Origin: Pontibacter sp. HSC-14F20 | Lineage (GTDB): Bacteria > Bacteroidota > Bacteroidia > Cytophagales > Hymenobacteraceae | Length of the DNA stretch: 64,000 nucleotides | Direction of reading: 5' to 3' | Assembly: GCF_019599265.1 (NCBI RefSeq) | Contig: NZ_JAHZTC010000001.1 | Coordinates: 186,001-250,000 of the forward strand | In this document: positions 18,061-24,790 of the stretch, one piece after another | How the letters are laid out: every line of letters starts with the position of its first letter | Numbering within the stretch: the stretch's first letter is position 1 | Notes under the pieces: generated by a model | The model's input: the letters and a program-made list of their open reading frames with translations, nothing else | What the model was told of the DNA's origin: nothing | Database searches by the model: none | Position numbers and translations under genes: made by a program

Positions 18061-18393
18061 ACAAAATGAATTATTGAATTTAGGGTAATGGTCTTGCATT
18101 GCCGAAGGGGAATTAGATGGGCTGAGGTTGAATGAAGCAAGTCCTCCCATTACGGCAATTCCAAGTTGCACTAAACCTTCGGTAGCTGGTTTTAAAAAGC
18201 AGCGGATAAGGGCTATCTTTTGGAATCACACGTAACCAGATAGCCCAAAGAAATAGTTCAGCGGCAAGCCTCTTCCGACTTAAAACCCATAATGCGTCGC
18301 CCGGTTAGGTGCAACCACGGCTTCATTGTGGGCACTCCGTACCCAACGAAGCCTTAGTTGTTAGCTTCAGGGTTTGTTTTCACTAATTATACC
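18061..18393. other. AT-rich spacer with hairpins
   Basis: There is no gene in these about 330 bases. They contain a 9-bp perfect inverted repeat (GGGCTATCT at 18210-18218 with 18238-18246) and the attC-like structure listed separately. Confidence 0.5.
18304..18366 (-). other. attC-like hairpin downstream of a small gene
   Basis: On the minus strand AGCTAAC (18366-18360) opens and GTTGCAC (18315-18309) closes an imperfect hairpin, each one base off the integron core sites RYYYAAC and GTTRRRY. The inner arms GGCTTCGTTGGG and CCCACAATGAAGCC pair with one mismatch and one unpaired base, as in attC sites. It lies just after the stop of the gene at 18394, where a cassette attC would be. No integron integrase is seen, and a plain structured 3' region is the alternative. 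Confidence 0.3.
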
Positions 18394-18786
18394 TTAATTT
18401 ATTGCTTCCTTATAAAGTCTTGGCAATTCACGCTTCCGCTTTTTGTATCGTTCTTGATGCTCTTCTACCGTTTCGAATTCAGCGATAATGTCATCTAATA
18501 AGATTAAATTAAATTTACAATTATTGGAAAGTTTGAATACTTCTGTCTCCATTCCAACGGCCCAAGCTTTTATTCTTTTTGTTTTATTAGGGACCGTGAG
18601 CACATAGTTTCCATCCTTATCTGCTCTTGCCGTAAACACCGAATCCAAAGTTTGTATCACTGCGTCTGCAAGTGGATTCATATGCTCGTCAACTATTCTA
18701 CCACTGATTGTTTTATTCTGTCCGAACGAGTTTATGCAGGAACAGAAGATAAGTACCAGTGTTACGATATAGAAATTTCTATTCAT
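18394..18786 (-). CDS. Small secreted CarboxypepD_reg-like protein
   Basis: A 130-residue protein with a signal peptide or lipoprotein-like leader (LVLIFCSCINSFGQ), followed by a domain of about 70 residues, NKTISGRIVDEHMNPLADAV to GNYVLTVPNKTK. This resembles the carboxypeptidase regulatory-like beta-sandwich found at the start of TonB-dependent receptors. The C-terminus is charged (ERYKKRKRELPRLYKE). No receptor follows, so this is a free-standing domain of unknown role. It has low GC and lies between the attC-like hairpin and an IS982 element, so it is probably acquired. Confidence 0.6.
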   Translation of the reverse strand: MNRNFYIVTLVLIFCSCINSFGQNKTISGRIVDEHMNPLADAVIQTLDSVFTARADKDGNYVLTVPNKTKRIKAWAVGMETEVFKLSNNCKFNLILLDDIIAEFETVEEHQERYKKRKRELPRLYKEAIN

Positions 18787-18900
18787 TTTACCTTCGCTTG
18801 AGATTACATGCTCTAATAATGAAAGTAATTGTGTATTTCTAATATGTATGAGAGTATAGGAAGCGTAATTTGTTCAGAAATTATAGTGTACAAGAGTTAA

Positions 18901-18951
18901 TTAAGCGTGTATAACCGGGTAAAACGGGTGTACACGTTTATACATGCTTAA
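18901..18951. repeat. Inverted repeat beside IS982
   Basis: TTAAGCGTGTATAA at 18901-18914 pairs with 18938-18951 with one mismatch, enclosing a 23-base loop. It lies between the small secreted gene and the IS982 element, upstream of the former, and could be an operator or a remnant of another element. Confidence 0.45.
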
Positions 18952-18970
18952 TATGCATGATTTATAAGTA

Positions 18971-19905
18971 ACTCAAGTTGCGAGCTAGTCAATGACCTGA
19001 GCTAGGGTATAGGCGAAGATAAAGAGGATGAGCTTTAGGATGAAACCTTCGGCTGTGACGGCATGGATTTTCTTAGGGAAGAAGCCGGTAATGCCTGAGA
19101 AAGTGGTTTCAATACGCTTTCGGTAGTAATCCTTGAGAAAGGTTATATGTGGTTCGTCCTTGCGCTTGCTGTTGGATTTGCGGCAGCAGCGGAGCTCAAT
19201 CTGCTCGCATTCCCCGAGCAGGTCCTCCACCTCATAGCAGGTGTAGGCGGCATCGGCATAAAGTTGGCTGTCCTGGGGCAGGTCCAGTTCCATGGCTTTG
19301 AAGGCGGTGATGTCGGCAAAAGAGCCGGCATGAATGTAGAACTGGACCGGCACCCCGTCCAAGGTGGTGATGACCTGGATGCGGAAACCATAGAAGTAGC
19401 GTCGCTTGCTGACGCACTTGCCCCTATAGGCCTCTGACTGGAGCAGGTGACAGCAGGGGATGCGGATGTTGTCGCACACAGCCACCGGGAAGGAGTCGAT
19501 CAGGTAAGCGCAGGTGGTGTTGAGCTCTTTCAGACTTTGCCCCAGGGCTGAGAAAAGGGCCAGCAACTGCTCCTTGAGGCCGTGCAGACGGCGGGTAAAG
19601 CCCGACTTGTCGATCTTTCTCACCCCGTGGTGGGCCTGCATGTAGCCGTAGGCCCACCACAGGTTGCCATGGAAGTAGCGGGCTGAGAGCAGAGCCGTGG
19701 TCAGGAGCTCGGCGTCATTTATTTTGCAATGCGCATCATCTTTTCTGCCAACGGCATGGAAGAAATCGTCGATGAAGCAGTATATTGTAATGGTCTGTTC
19801 TGTCATGGCTGTTACGGTTTAGGAGGTTCGCAAACTTTAAAACGTACAGCAGCCGCTGGCAGAACAGATTTTTTTATAACCCGTGAAGTATCACGCAACT
19901 TGAGT
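18971..19905 (-). mobile_element. IS982-family insertion sequence, intact
   Basis: A 935-bp element bounded by a perfect 12-bp inverted repeat (ACTCAAGTTGCG at 18971-18982, complement at 19894-19905). The 6-bp direct repeat TAAGTA (18965-18970 and 19906-19911) fits a target duplication. The length and the single transposase gene fit the IS982 family. It appears complete. Confidence 0.85.
18985..19806 (-). CDS. IS982-family transposase
   Basis: A 273-residue DDE transposase filling the element. The first catalytic aspartate is in YLIDSFPVAVCDN; conserved stretches include RGKCVSKRRYFYGFRIQVI, QLYADAAYTCYE (second acidic residue) and YRKRIETTFSGITGFFPKKI (glutamate). The frame is intact and the length normal, so it could be active. 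Its codons are more GC-rich than the AT-rich patch around it. Confidence 0.88.
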   Translation of the reverse strand: MTEQTITIYCFIDDFFHAVGRKDDAHCKINDAELLTTALLSARYFHGNLWWAYGYMQAHHGVRKIDKSGFTRRLHGLKEQLLALFSALGQSLKELNTTCAYLIDSFPVAVCDNIRIPCCHLLQSEAYRGKCVSKRRYFYGFRIQVITTLDGVPVQFYIHAGSFADITAFKAMELDLPQDSQLYADAAYTCYEVEDLLGECEQIELRCCRKSNSKRKDEPHITFLKDYYRKRIETTFSGITGFFPKKIHAVTAEGFILKLILFIFAYTLAQVID

Positions 19906-20003
19906 TAAGTAGTAAGTATTTGTAGGGTTTCAGTCTTTTAAATGTTCTTTTAATAAGGCTATAAATTGAATTTATCTGCAACCGCACTCCAGCAGAAAAC
20001 AAA

Positions 20004-20032
20004 AAAAGCCGCTCTTCAACAGAGCGGCTTTT
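20004..20032 (-). terminator. Terminator of menB
   Basis: A 12-bp stem AAAAGCCGCTCT (20004-20015) with 20021-20032. Read from menB, it is followed by a run of T. Confidence 0.85.
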
Positions 20033-20058
20033 ATATTACTATACCTTATGGCTATACC

Positions 20059-20901
20059 CTACGGAATCCACTTAATATCCGAAAAATCCGGCTTACGCTT
20101 CTCCAGGAAGGCGTTGCGTCCCTCTTTGGCTTCGTCGGTCATGTAAGCCAAGCGTGTGGCTTCGCCAGCGAACACTTGCTGACCCACCATGCCATCGTCT
20201 GTGAGGTTGAAGGCAAACTTAAGCATCTTGATCGAAGTAGGGGACTTGGCCAGAATTTCCTGTGCCCACTCGTAGGCCGTATCTTCCAGTTCGTCGTGCG
20301 GGATTACCGCATTCACCATACCCATGTCGTAAGCATCCTGTGCAGAGTAGTTGCGGCCCAGGAAGAAGATCTCACGGGCGCGTTTCTGGCCCACCATTTT
20401 GGCCAGATAAGCTGAACCGTAGCCACCGTCGAAGCTGGTGACATCGGCATCCGTTTGCTTGAAGATCGCGTGCTCTTTGCTGGCCAACGTGAGGTCGCAT
20501 ACCACGTGCAGCGAGTGCCCGCCACCAACGGCCCAACCCGGCACCACCGCAATCACCACCTTAGGCATAAAGCGGATCAGGCGCTGCACCTCCAGAATAT
20601 TCAGGCGCGGCATACCGGCATCGTCCACATAGCCCTGGTGACCGCGGGCATTCTGGTCGCCGCCGCTGCAGAAAGAGTAAACCCCGTCCTTGGTAGAAGG
20701 GCCTTCAGCCGAGAAAAGCACCACCCCAATGGAGGTGTCTTCACGGGCATCCAGGAAAGCCTCGAACAGTTCGCCCACAGTTTTCGGGCGGAAGGCGTTG
20801 CGCACATTTGGCCGGTTAAAGGCGATGCGGGCCACGCCATTGCATTTCTTGTAGGTAATGTCTTCGTATTCCTTAACTGTTACCCAGTTTGCTTTGCTCA
20901 T
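20059..20901 (-). CDS. menB: 1,4-dihydroxy-2-naphthoyl-CoA synthase
   Basis: A crotonase-fold enzyme that closes the naphthoquinone ring from o-succinylbenzoyl-CoA, the step after MenE. Its 280 residues fit the family. The oxyanion-hole and active-site segments are visible: YSFCSGGDQNARG, VPGWAVGGGHSLHVVCDLTLAS, and the MenB-typical DADVTSFDGGYGSAYLAKMVG with the C-terminal YMTDEAKEGRNAFLEKRKPDF. It sits apart from the other men genes, across the accessory patch. It has its own promoter-like sequence and terminator. Confidence 0.95.
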   Translation of the reverse strand: MSKANWVTVKEYEDITYKKCNGVARIAFNRPNVRNAFRPKTVGELFEAFLDAREDTSIGVVLFSAEGPSTKDGVYSFCSGGDQNARGHQGYVDDAGMPRLNILEVQRLIRFMPKVVIAVVPGWAVGGGHSLHVVCDLTLASKEHAIFKQTDADVTSFDGGYGSAYLAKMVGQKRAREIFFLGRNYSAQDAYDMGMVNAVIPHDELEDTAYEWAQEILAKSPTSIKMLKFAFNLTDDGMVGQQVFAGEATRLAYMTDEAKEGRNAFLEKRKPDFSDIKWIP

Positions 20902-20918
20902 ATCGTCGGTTTTTGATG

Positions 20919-20949
20919 TAAAATTATCGCATTTTCAGCTCTACAGCAA
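20919..20949 (-). promoter_or_regulatory. Bacteroidota-type promoter of menB
   Basis: On the minus strand TTG (20949-20947), 20 bases, then TAATTTTA (20926-20919) is one base off the TAnnTTTG box, 18 bases before the menB start codon. The spacing is typical. Confidence 0.55.
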
Positions 20950-20966
20950 ACTTTGCCGCCAGGTGC

Positions 20967-21845
20967 CTATTTGTGTGTGTTCAAAGACAGGCTTTTTCTG
21001 GTAAATTTAAGGACATGCGGAAAATTCAGGGTATACTGGTCGCTTGCGGGATCATGCCTATATGCTGTACCAAAAATGTTGAGCAGCCTGTTGTATTTCT
21101 GTTGCATTTCCTCACTGCTCGAATGCAGTTCCACCACGAGCTGCTGTATATCGTTCAACCGGCCCGATTCGCTCAAGTCGCTTAAAAGATTAAATTCTGC
21201 TCCTTCTATATCCACTTTCACAAAATCAATGACACTGTTTTCAGGCAATAGACCCGATAGTCTGTAGGCCGGCAGGCGCTGCTTTGTACCCTTGGCAATG
21301 AATGGATTCAGGGAACCGTTTAGTCCGGCGGTGGCGGCAGGTATATAAAAGTCTACTTCACCGTTGGTATCCGATAACACATAGTTAAACAAGCGCACAC
21401 CCTTCAGTTTATTCGCTGTTACATTTTGCTGCAGCAGGGCAAAGGCATCAGGATTTGCTTCATAAGCCCTTACCTCGCTGTCGGGGTATAGCTGCTTAAA
21501 ATACAGCACTGCCATACCTATGTTCGCACCGCAGTCTACAATAAATGGTTGAGTCGATGTACTCGCGAAACGGTATACCTGTTTGATGAAAATATCGGTG
21601 TAGAGTTCGGTCAGAGTTACGTAGTTATACCCGGTTACTGTAAAGCCTTCCAGTTGCAGTTGAATGGGACCATCTGTTTTTTTGCTGAACTTGGCCTGAG
21701 CGTAAATGCGCAGGAGCGTAAGAAAGGTGCGTAGACGACCTGCCAGAATCGTGTTCTGCCGGCTAAAGGCAAGCTTCCATAACCTGAAAAATGTCAGCAT
21801 ACGAAATGGATTAACAGAGCGACCGGCCACGGCTATACCTGACAC
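20967..21845 (-). CDS. FkbM-family methyltransferase
   Basis: A protein of up to 292 residues with the FkbM methyltransferase domain: FIVDCGANIGMAVLYFKQLYP (SAM-binding, about residues 100-120), VRAYEANPDAF and FVKVDIEGAEFNLL. Such enzymes O-methylate sugars or polyketide-like products, often in surface glycan loci; the substrate is unknown. The start may be the first ATG (21845) or MLTFF 15 codons later. It is not obviously part of an operon: menB lies downstream and hslV is divergent. Confidence 0.8.
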   Translation of the reverse strand: MSGIAVAGRSVNPFRMLTFFRLWKLAFSRQNTILAGRLRTFLTLLRIYAQAKFSKKTDGPIQLQLEGFTVTGYNYVTLTELYTDIFIKQVYRFASTSTQPFIVDCGANIGMAVLYFKQLYPDSEVRAYEANPDAFALLQQNVTANKLKGVRLFNYVLSDTNGEVDFYIPAATAGLNGSLNPFIAKGTKQRLPAYRLSGLLPENSVIDFVKVDIEGAEFNLLSDLSESGRLNDIQQLVVELHSSSEEMQQKYNRLLNIFGTAYRHDPASDQYTLNFPHVLKFTRKSLSLNTHK

Positions 21846-22023
21846 AAATGCTCCTGTTCTGCAAGGTACGGTTTCTTCTACAAATGTATTGCTTGCTAAA
21901 GCCGCAGCAAACCGACAATTTGTCGGCTGCTATACCTTTGGCTTTTTGTTTGCAGATGCCCTGGCTATAGCACAAGCATTTTAAGGTATAACCGTATACC
22001 TTCACATAAACCTAAACACAACC

Positions 22024-22566
22024 ATGGCAAAAATAAGATCGACTACAGTAGTAGGTATATACCACAACGGAGAAGTATGCGTAGGCGCCGACGGACAGGC
22101 TACCATGGACAAGCACATCGCCAAAAGCAATGTTAGAAAGATCCGCAAGCTGCTTGACGGCAAAATCGTGACAGGCTTCGCAGGCTCTACAGCCGATGCC
22201 TTCACGCTGCTCGAGCGATTTGAGGAAAAGCTGAACGCCTACCAGAGCAACATGAAACGTGCCGCCATTGAACTGGCTAAAGACTGGCGAAAAGACCAGT
22301 ACCTGCGTAAGCTAGAGGCCATGATGGTAGTGGCTAACAAAGAGGAGCTGCTCATCATTTCCGGTACCGGCGACGTGCTGGAGCCCGACAACCAGATCGC
22401 CGCGATCGGCTCGGGCAGCATGTTTGCCCACGCAGCTGCGCTGGCCCTCAAAAAGCACGCCCCGCACCTGACAGCAGAAGAAATGGTCCGCGAAAGTCTT
22501 AACATCGCTGCCGACATCTGCATCTACACCAATCACAACCTCATCATCGAGAAACCGGCCAAGTAA
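22024..22566 (+). CDS. hslV: HslV protease subunit
   Basis: Proteolytic subunit of the HslUV (ClpYQ) ATP-dependent protease. The 180 residues start MAKIRSTTVVGIYHNG. Processing before the first of the paired threonines would expose the N-terminal nucleophile, as in the family, and VGADGQATM follows. The partner ATPase gene hslU is not adjacent. The Crp-type regulator gene starts 17 bases after its stop, so they may share a transcript. Confidence 0.93.
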   Translation: MAKIRSTTVVGIYHNGEVCVGADGQATMDKHIAKSNVRKIRKLLDGKIVTGFAGSTADAFTLLERFEEKLNAYQSNMKRAAIELAKDWRKDQYLRKLEAMMVVANKEELLIISGTGDVLEPDNQIAAIGSGSMFAHAAALALKKHAPHLTAEEMVRESLNIAADICIYTNHNLIIEKPAK

Positions 22567-22583
22567 CCTCAGGTATAGCGCAC

Positions 22584-23153
22584 ATGGTGCAGACCATCGA
22601 ACAGGCCATCCGGCAATTATACCCCATTTCTGATAAAACCTTTGGACAGCTCACGGCGCTTATGCAGCGGCAGGAGTTGCCCAAAGGCCATATCCTTTTC
22701 CGGGAGGGGGAGGTGAGCCACAAGGTGTTCTTTATTGAACGGGGCATCGCGCGCGCCTTCTGCTACCGCAACGATCAAGAAGTGACCTTCTGGTTTGGTG
22801 CCGAAAGTGATCTTGTTTTCTCGTACTACAGCTATGTAGCCAACAAGCCCGGCTATGAAACCGTAGAGCTGCTCGAAAACGCGGTCGTACATGCCATTGA
22901 CCTGGCCCGCCTGCAGGACCTATACCTGACCAATATCGAACTGGCTAACTGGGGCCGCAAGTTGGCCGAATACGAACTTATCAAAACAGAAGAGCGTTTC
23001 ATGGTTTTTCAGTTCCAGTCAGCCACCGAGCGCTACACGGCTCTGCTCCAGCAGAATCCCGGCCTGATCCAGCGCGTGCCGCTTAACCAGATTGCCTCAT
23101 ACCTGGGCGTTACGCAGGTTACCCTTAGTCGCATTCGGGCAGAAGTCCGGTGA
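22584..23153 (+). CDS. Crp/Fnr-family transcription regulator
   Basis: A 189-residue protein with an N-terminal cyclic-nucleotide-binding-type beta-barrel (GHILFREGEVSHKVFFIERGIAR, about residues 35-60) and a short C-terminal winged helix (LNQIASYLGVTQVTLSRIRAEVR). No Fe-S cysteine set of Fnr is seen. The C-terminus ends right after the recognition helix, as in many Bacteroidota members. It lies between hslV and an SMR exporter gene 62 bases downstream, which it may control. Confidence 0.82.
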   Translation: MVQTIEQAIRQLYPISDKTFGQLTALMQRQELPKGHILFREGEVSHKVFFIERGIARAFCYRNDQEVTFWFGAESDLVFSYYSYVANKPGYETVELLENAVVHAIDLARLQDLYLTNIELANWGRKLAEYELIKTEERFMVFQFQSATERYTALLQQNPGLIQRVPLNQIASYLGVTQVTLSRIRAEVR

Positions 23154-23215
23154 TTTTTTAACATTTGTTAATTTTCTTCTGCCACTGAGTCCCGACCTTT
23201 GTCAAAAAAGGAAAA

Positions 23216-23533
23216 ATGGGCTGGTTGTACTTAATCATTGCGGGCATGTTTGAGATCGGGTTTACTACCTGCCTCAAGCTATCGAACAACTTTAGTGTGC
23301 TGAAGTGGTCAGTCGGCTTCTTCATCTGCATCTCTTTCAGCTTTTTCCTGCTTAACAAAGCCATCCAAACCATCCCCATGGGCACCGCCTACGCTGTCTG
23401 GACAGGTATAGGCGCGGTGGGTACGGTTATCGTCGGTATGATCCTCTACAAGGAGCCGGCCGATTTCTGGCGACTGTTCTTCATCTTCCTGCTCATTGGC
23501 TCCATTATCGGGCTAAAGTTGGTATCGGAGTAG
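23216..23533 (+). CDS. SMR-family exporter, probably guanidinium type
   Basis: A 105-residue protein with four transmembrane helices. The essential glutamate is at residue 13 (LIIAGMFEIGFTTCLK). The segments PMGTAYAVWTGIGAVGTV and YKEPADFWR are nearer to the SugE/Gdx branch, which exports guanidinium, than to the EmrE/QacE drug exporters. SMR proteins work as antiparallel dimers that exchange protons for a cation. It may be controlled by the adjacent Crp-type regulator. The guanidinium assignment is by motif only. Confidence 0.8.
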   Translation: MGWLYLIIAGMFEIGFTTCLKLSNNFSVLKWSVGFFICISFSFFLLNKAIQTIPMGTAYAVWTGIGAVGTVIVGMILYKEPADFWRLFFIFLLIGSIIGLKLVSE

Positions 23534-23561
23534 GGAGGGGCAGGGATGTCATTTTAAAGCT

Positions 23562-23569
23562 TATCTTTG
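23562..23569 (+). promoter_or_regulatory. Possible promoter -7 box before the DHS-like gene
   Basis: TATCTTTG matches TAnnTTTG, 79 bases before the start codon. No good TTG -33 box is seen. Confidence 0.4.
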
Positions 23570-23648
23570 CCGGAGTACATATTTTTTTAACTCATAGAGA
23601 GTTGCAGGAGTATAAACACGAATCAGTAAACAGCATAAACACAAGGAA

Positions 23649-24620
23649 ATGGAAGTATCTAATTTTTTAAAGAAGCACTACAAGCACTTCAACGCCGCTT
23701 CGCTCATCGACGCTGCCGAAGGATATAAGACGCACCTCAACAACGGGGGCAAAATGATGATCACGCTGGCAGGCGCCATGTCTACAGCTGAGCTGGGCAT
23801 CATCCTGGCTGAGATGATCCGTCAGGACAAAGTGCACGCGATCTCTTGTACCGGTGCCAACCTCGAGGAGGATATCTTCAACCTGGTAGCGCACGATTTT
23901 TATGAGCGCGTACCGCATTACCGTGAGCTGTCAGCTGCCGATGAGGAAGACCTGCTTAGCCGCCACATGAACCGCGTAACCGATACCTGTATACCTGAAG
24001 AGGAAGCAATGCGTCGTATCGAGCACACGGTGCTGAAGTTCTGGGAGAAAGCTGACCAGGAAGGCAAGTCTTATTTCCCGCACGAGTTCTTCTATCAGAT
24101 CCTGTTGTCAGGTGACCTGGAGCAGTACTACCAGATCGACCCGAAAAACAGCTGGATGCTGGAAGCTGCTAAAAAGAATCTTCCGATTATCTGCCCGGGC
24201 TGGGAAGACTCTACTTTGGGTAACATTTACGCCGGCCACGTGATCAGCGGCGACATCAAGAATGTGCATACAATGCGCACAGGTATACAGTACATGATGT
24301 TCCTGGCTGACTGGTATACCCAGAATGCGAAAGAGGAGTCCACAATAGGCTTCTTCCAGGTTGGCGGCGGTATAGCTGGTGACTTCCCGATCTGCGTGGT
24401 GCCGATGCTGCACCAGGATCTGCAGCGCACAGGTGTTCCGCTTTGGGGCTATTTTGCTCAGATCTCCGACTCTACGACCAGCTACGGCTCTTACTCAGGC
24501 GCTGTGCCAAATGAGAAGATTACCTGGGGCAAACTCGGCAAAGACACACCGAAGTATATGATCGAGTCAGACGCTACCATCGTAGCGCCGCTCATATTCG
24601 CAATTGTGCTGGATATGTAA
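23649..24620 (+). CDS. Deoxyhypusine synthase-family enzyme
   Basis: A 323-residue member of the deoxyhypusine synthase family, NAD-dependent enzymes that transfer aminobutyl from spermidine. The catalytic lysine appears conserved at about residue 295 in ITWGKLGKD, the site of the human enzyme's active lysine. NAD-region sequence ITLAGAMSTAELG and CTGANLEEDIF is also present. Bacteria lack the eukaryotic eIF5A target, and bacterial homologues are often homospermidine synthase-like, so the acceptor may be a diamine. A promoter-like box upstream and a terminator downstream suggest a single-gene unit. Confidence 0.85.
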   Translation: MEVSNFLKKHYKHFNAASLIDAAEGYKTHLNNGGKMMITLAGAMSTAELGIILAEMIRQDKVHAISCTGANLEEDIFNLVAHDFYERVPHYRELSAADEEDLLSRHMNRVTDTCIPEEEAMRRIEHTVLKFWEKADQEGKSYFPHEFFYQILLSGDLEQYYQIDPKNSWMLEAAKKNLPIICPGWEDSTLGNIYAGHVISGDIKNVHTMRTGIQYMMFLADWYTQNAKEESTIGFFQVGGGIAGDFPICVVPMLHQDLQRTGVPLWGYFAQISDSTTSYGSYSGAVPNEKITWGKLGKDTPKYMIESDATIVAPLIFAIVLDM

Positions 24621-24654
24621 GTTCTGAATTGAAGGAAGTCATTTCCTGTAATTG

Positions 24655-24684
24655 AAAAGCCCGCTGCGTTAGTAGCGGGCTTTT
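24655..24684 (+). terminator. Terminator of the DHS-like gene
   Basis: Stem AAAAGCCCGCT (24655-24665) with 24674-24684, followed by a T run. It lies 35 bases after the stop codon. Confidence 0.88.
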
Positions 24685-24790
24685 TGTTTTTCAATTGAAT
24701 GGCTGAATTCCTAAATGGTTGATTGTTTGGTGCACGATTCGGAAAGGTCGCAACCTATCCCTACGAGATACCGATAACTGTTTACTGTAC

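Noticed and set aside
21933-21940. TACCTTTG box as an hslV promoter
   Set aside because: It lies about 85 bases from the start and is part of a copy of the dispersed motif; the TTG upstream is only 10 bases away, the wrong spacing.
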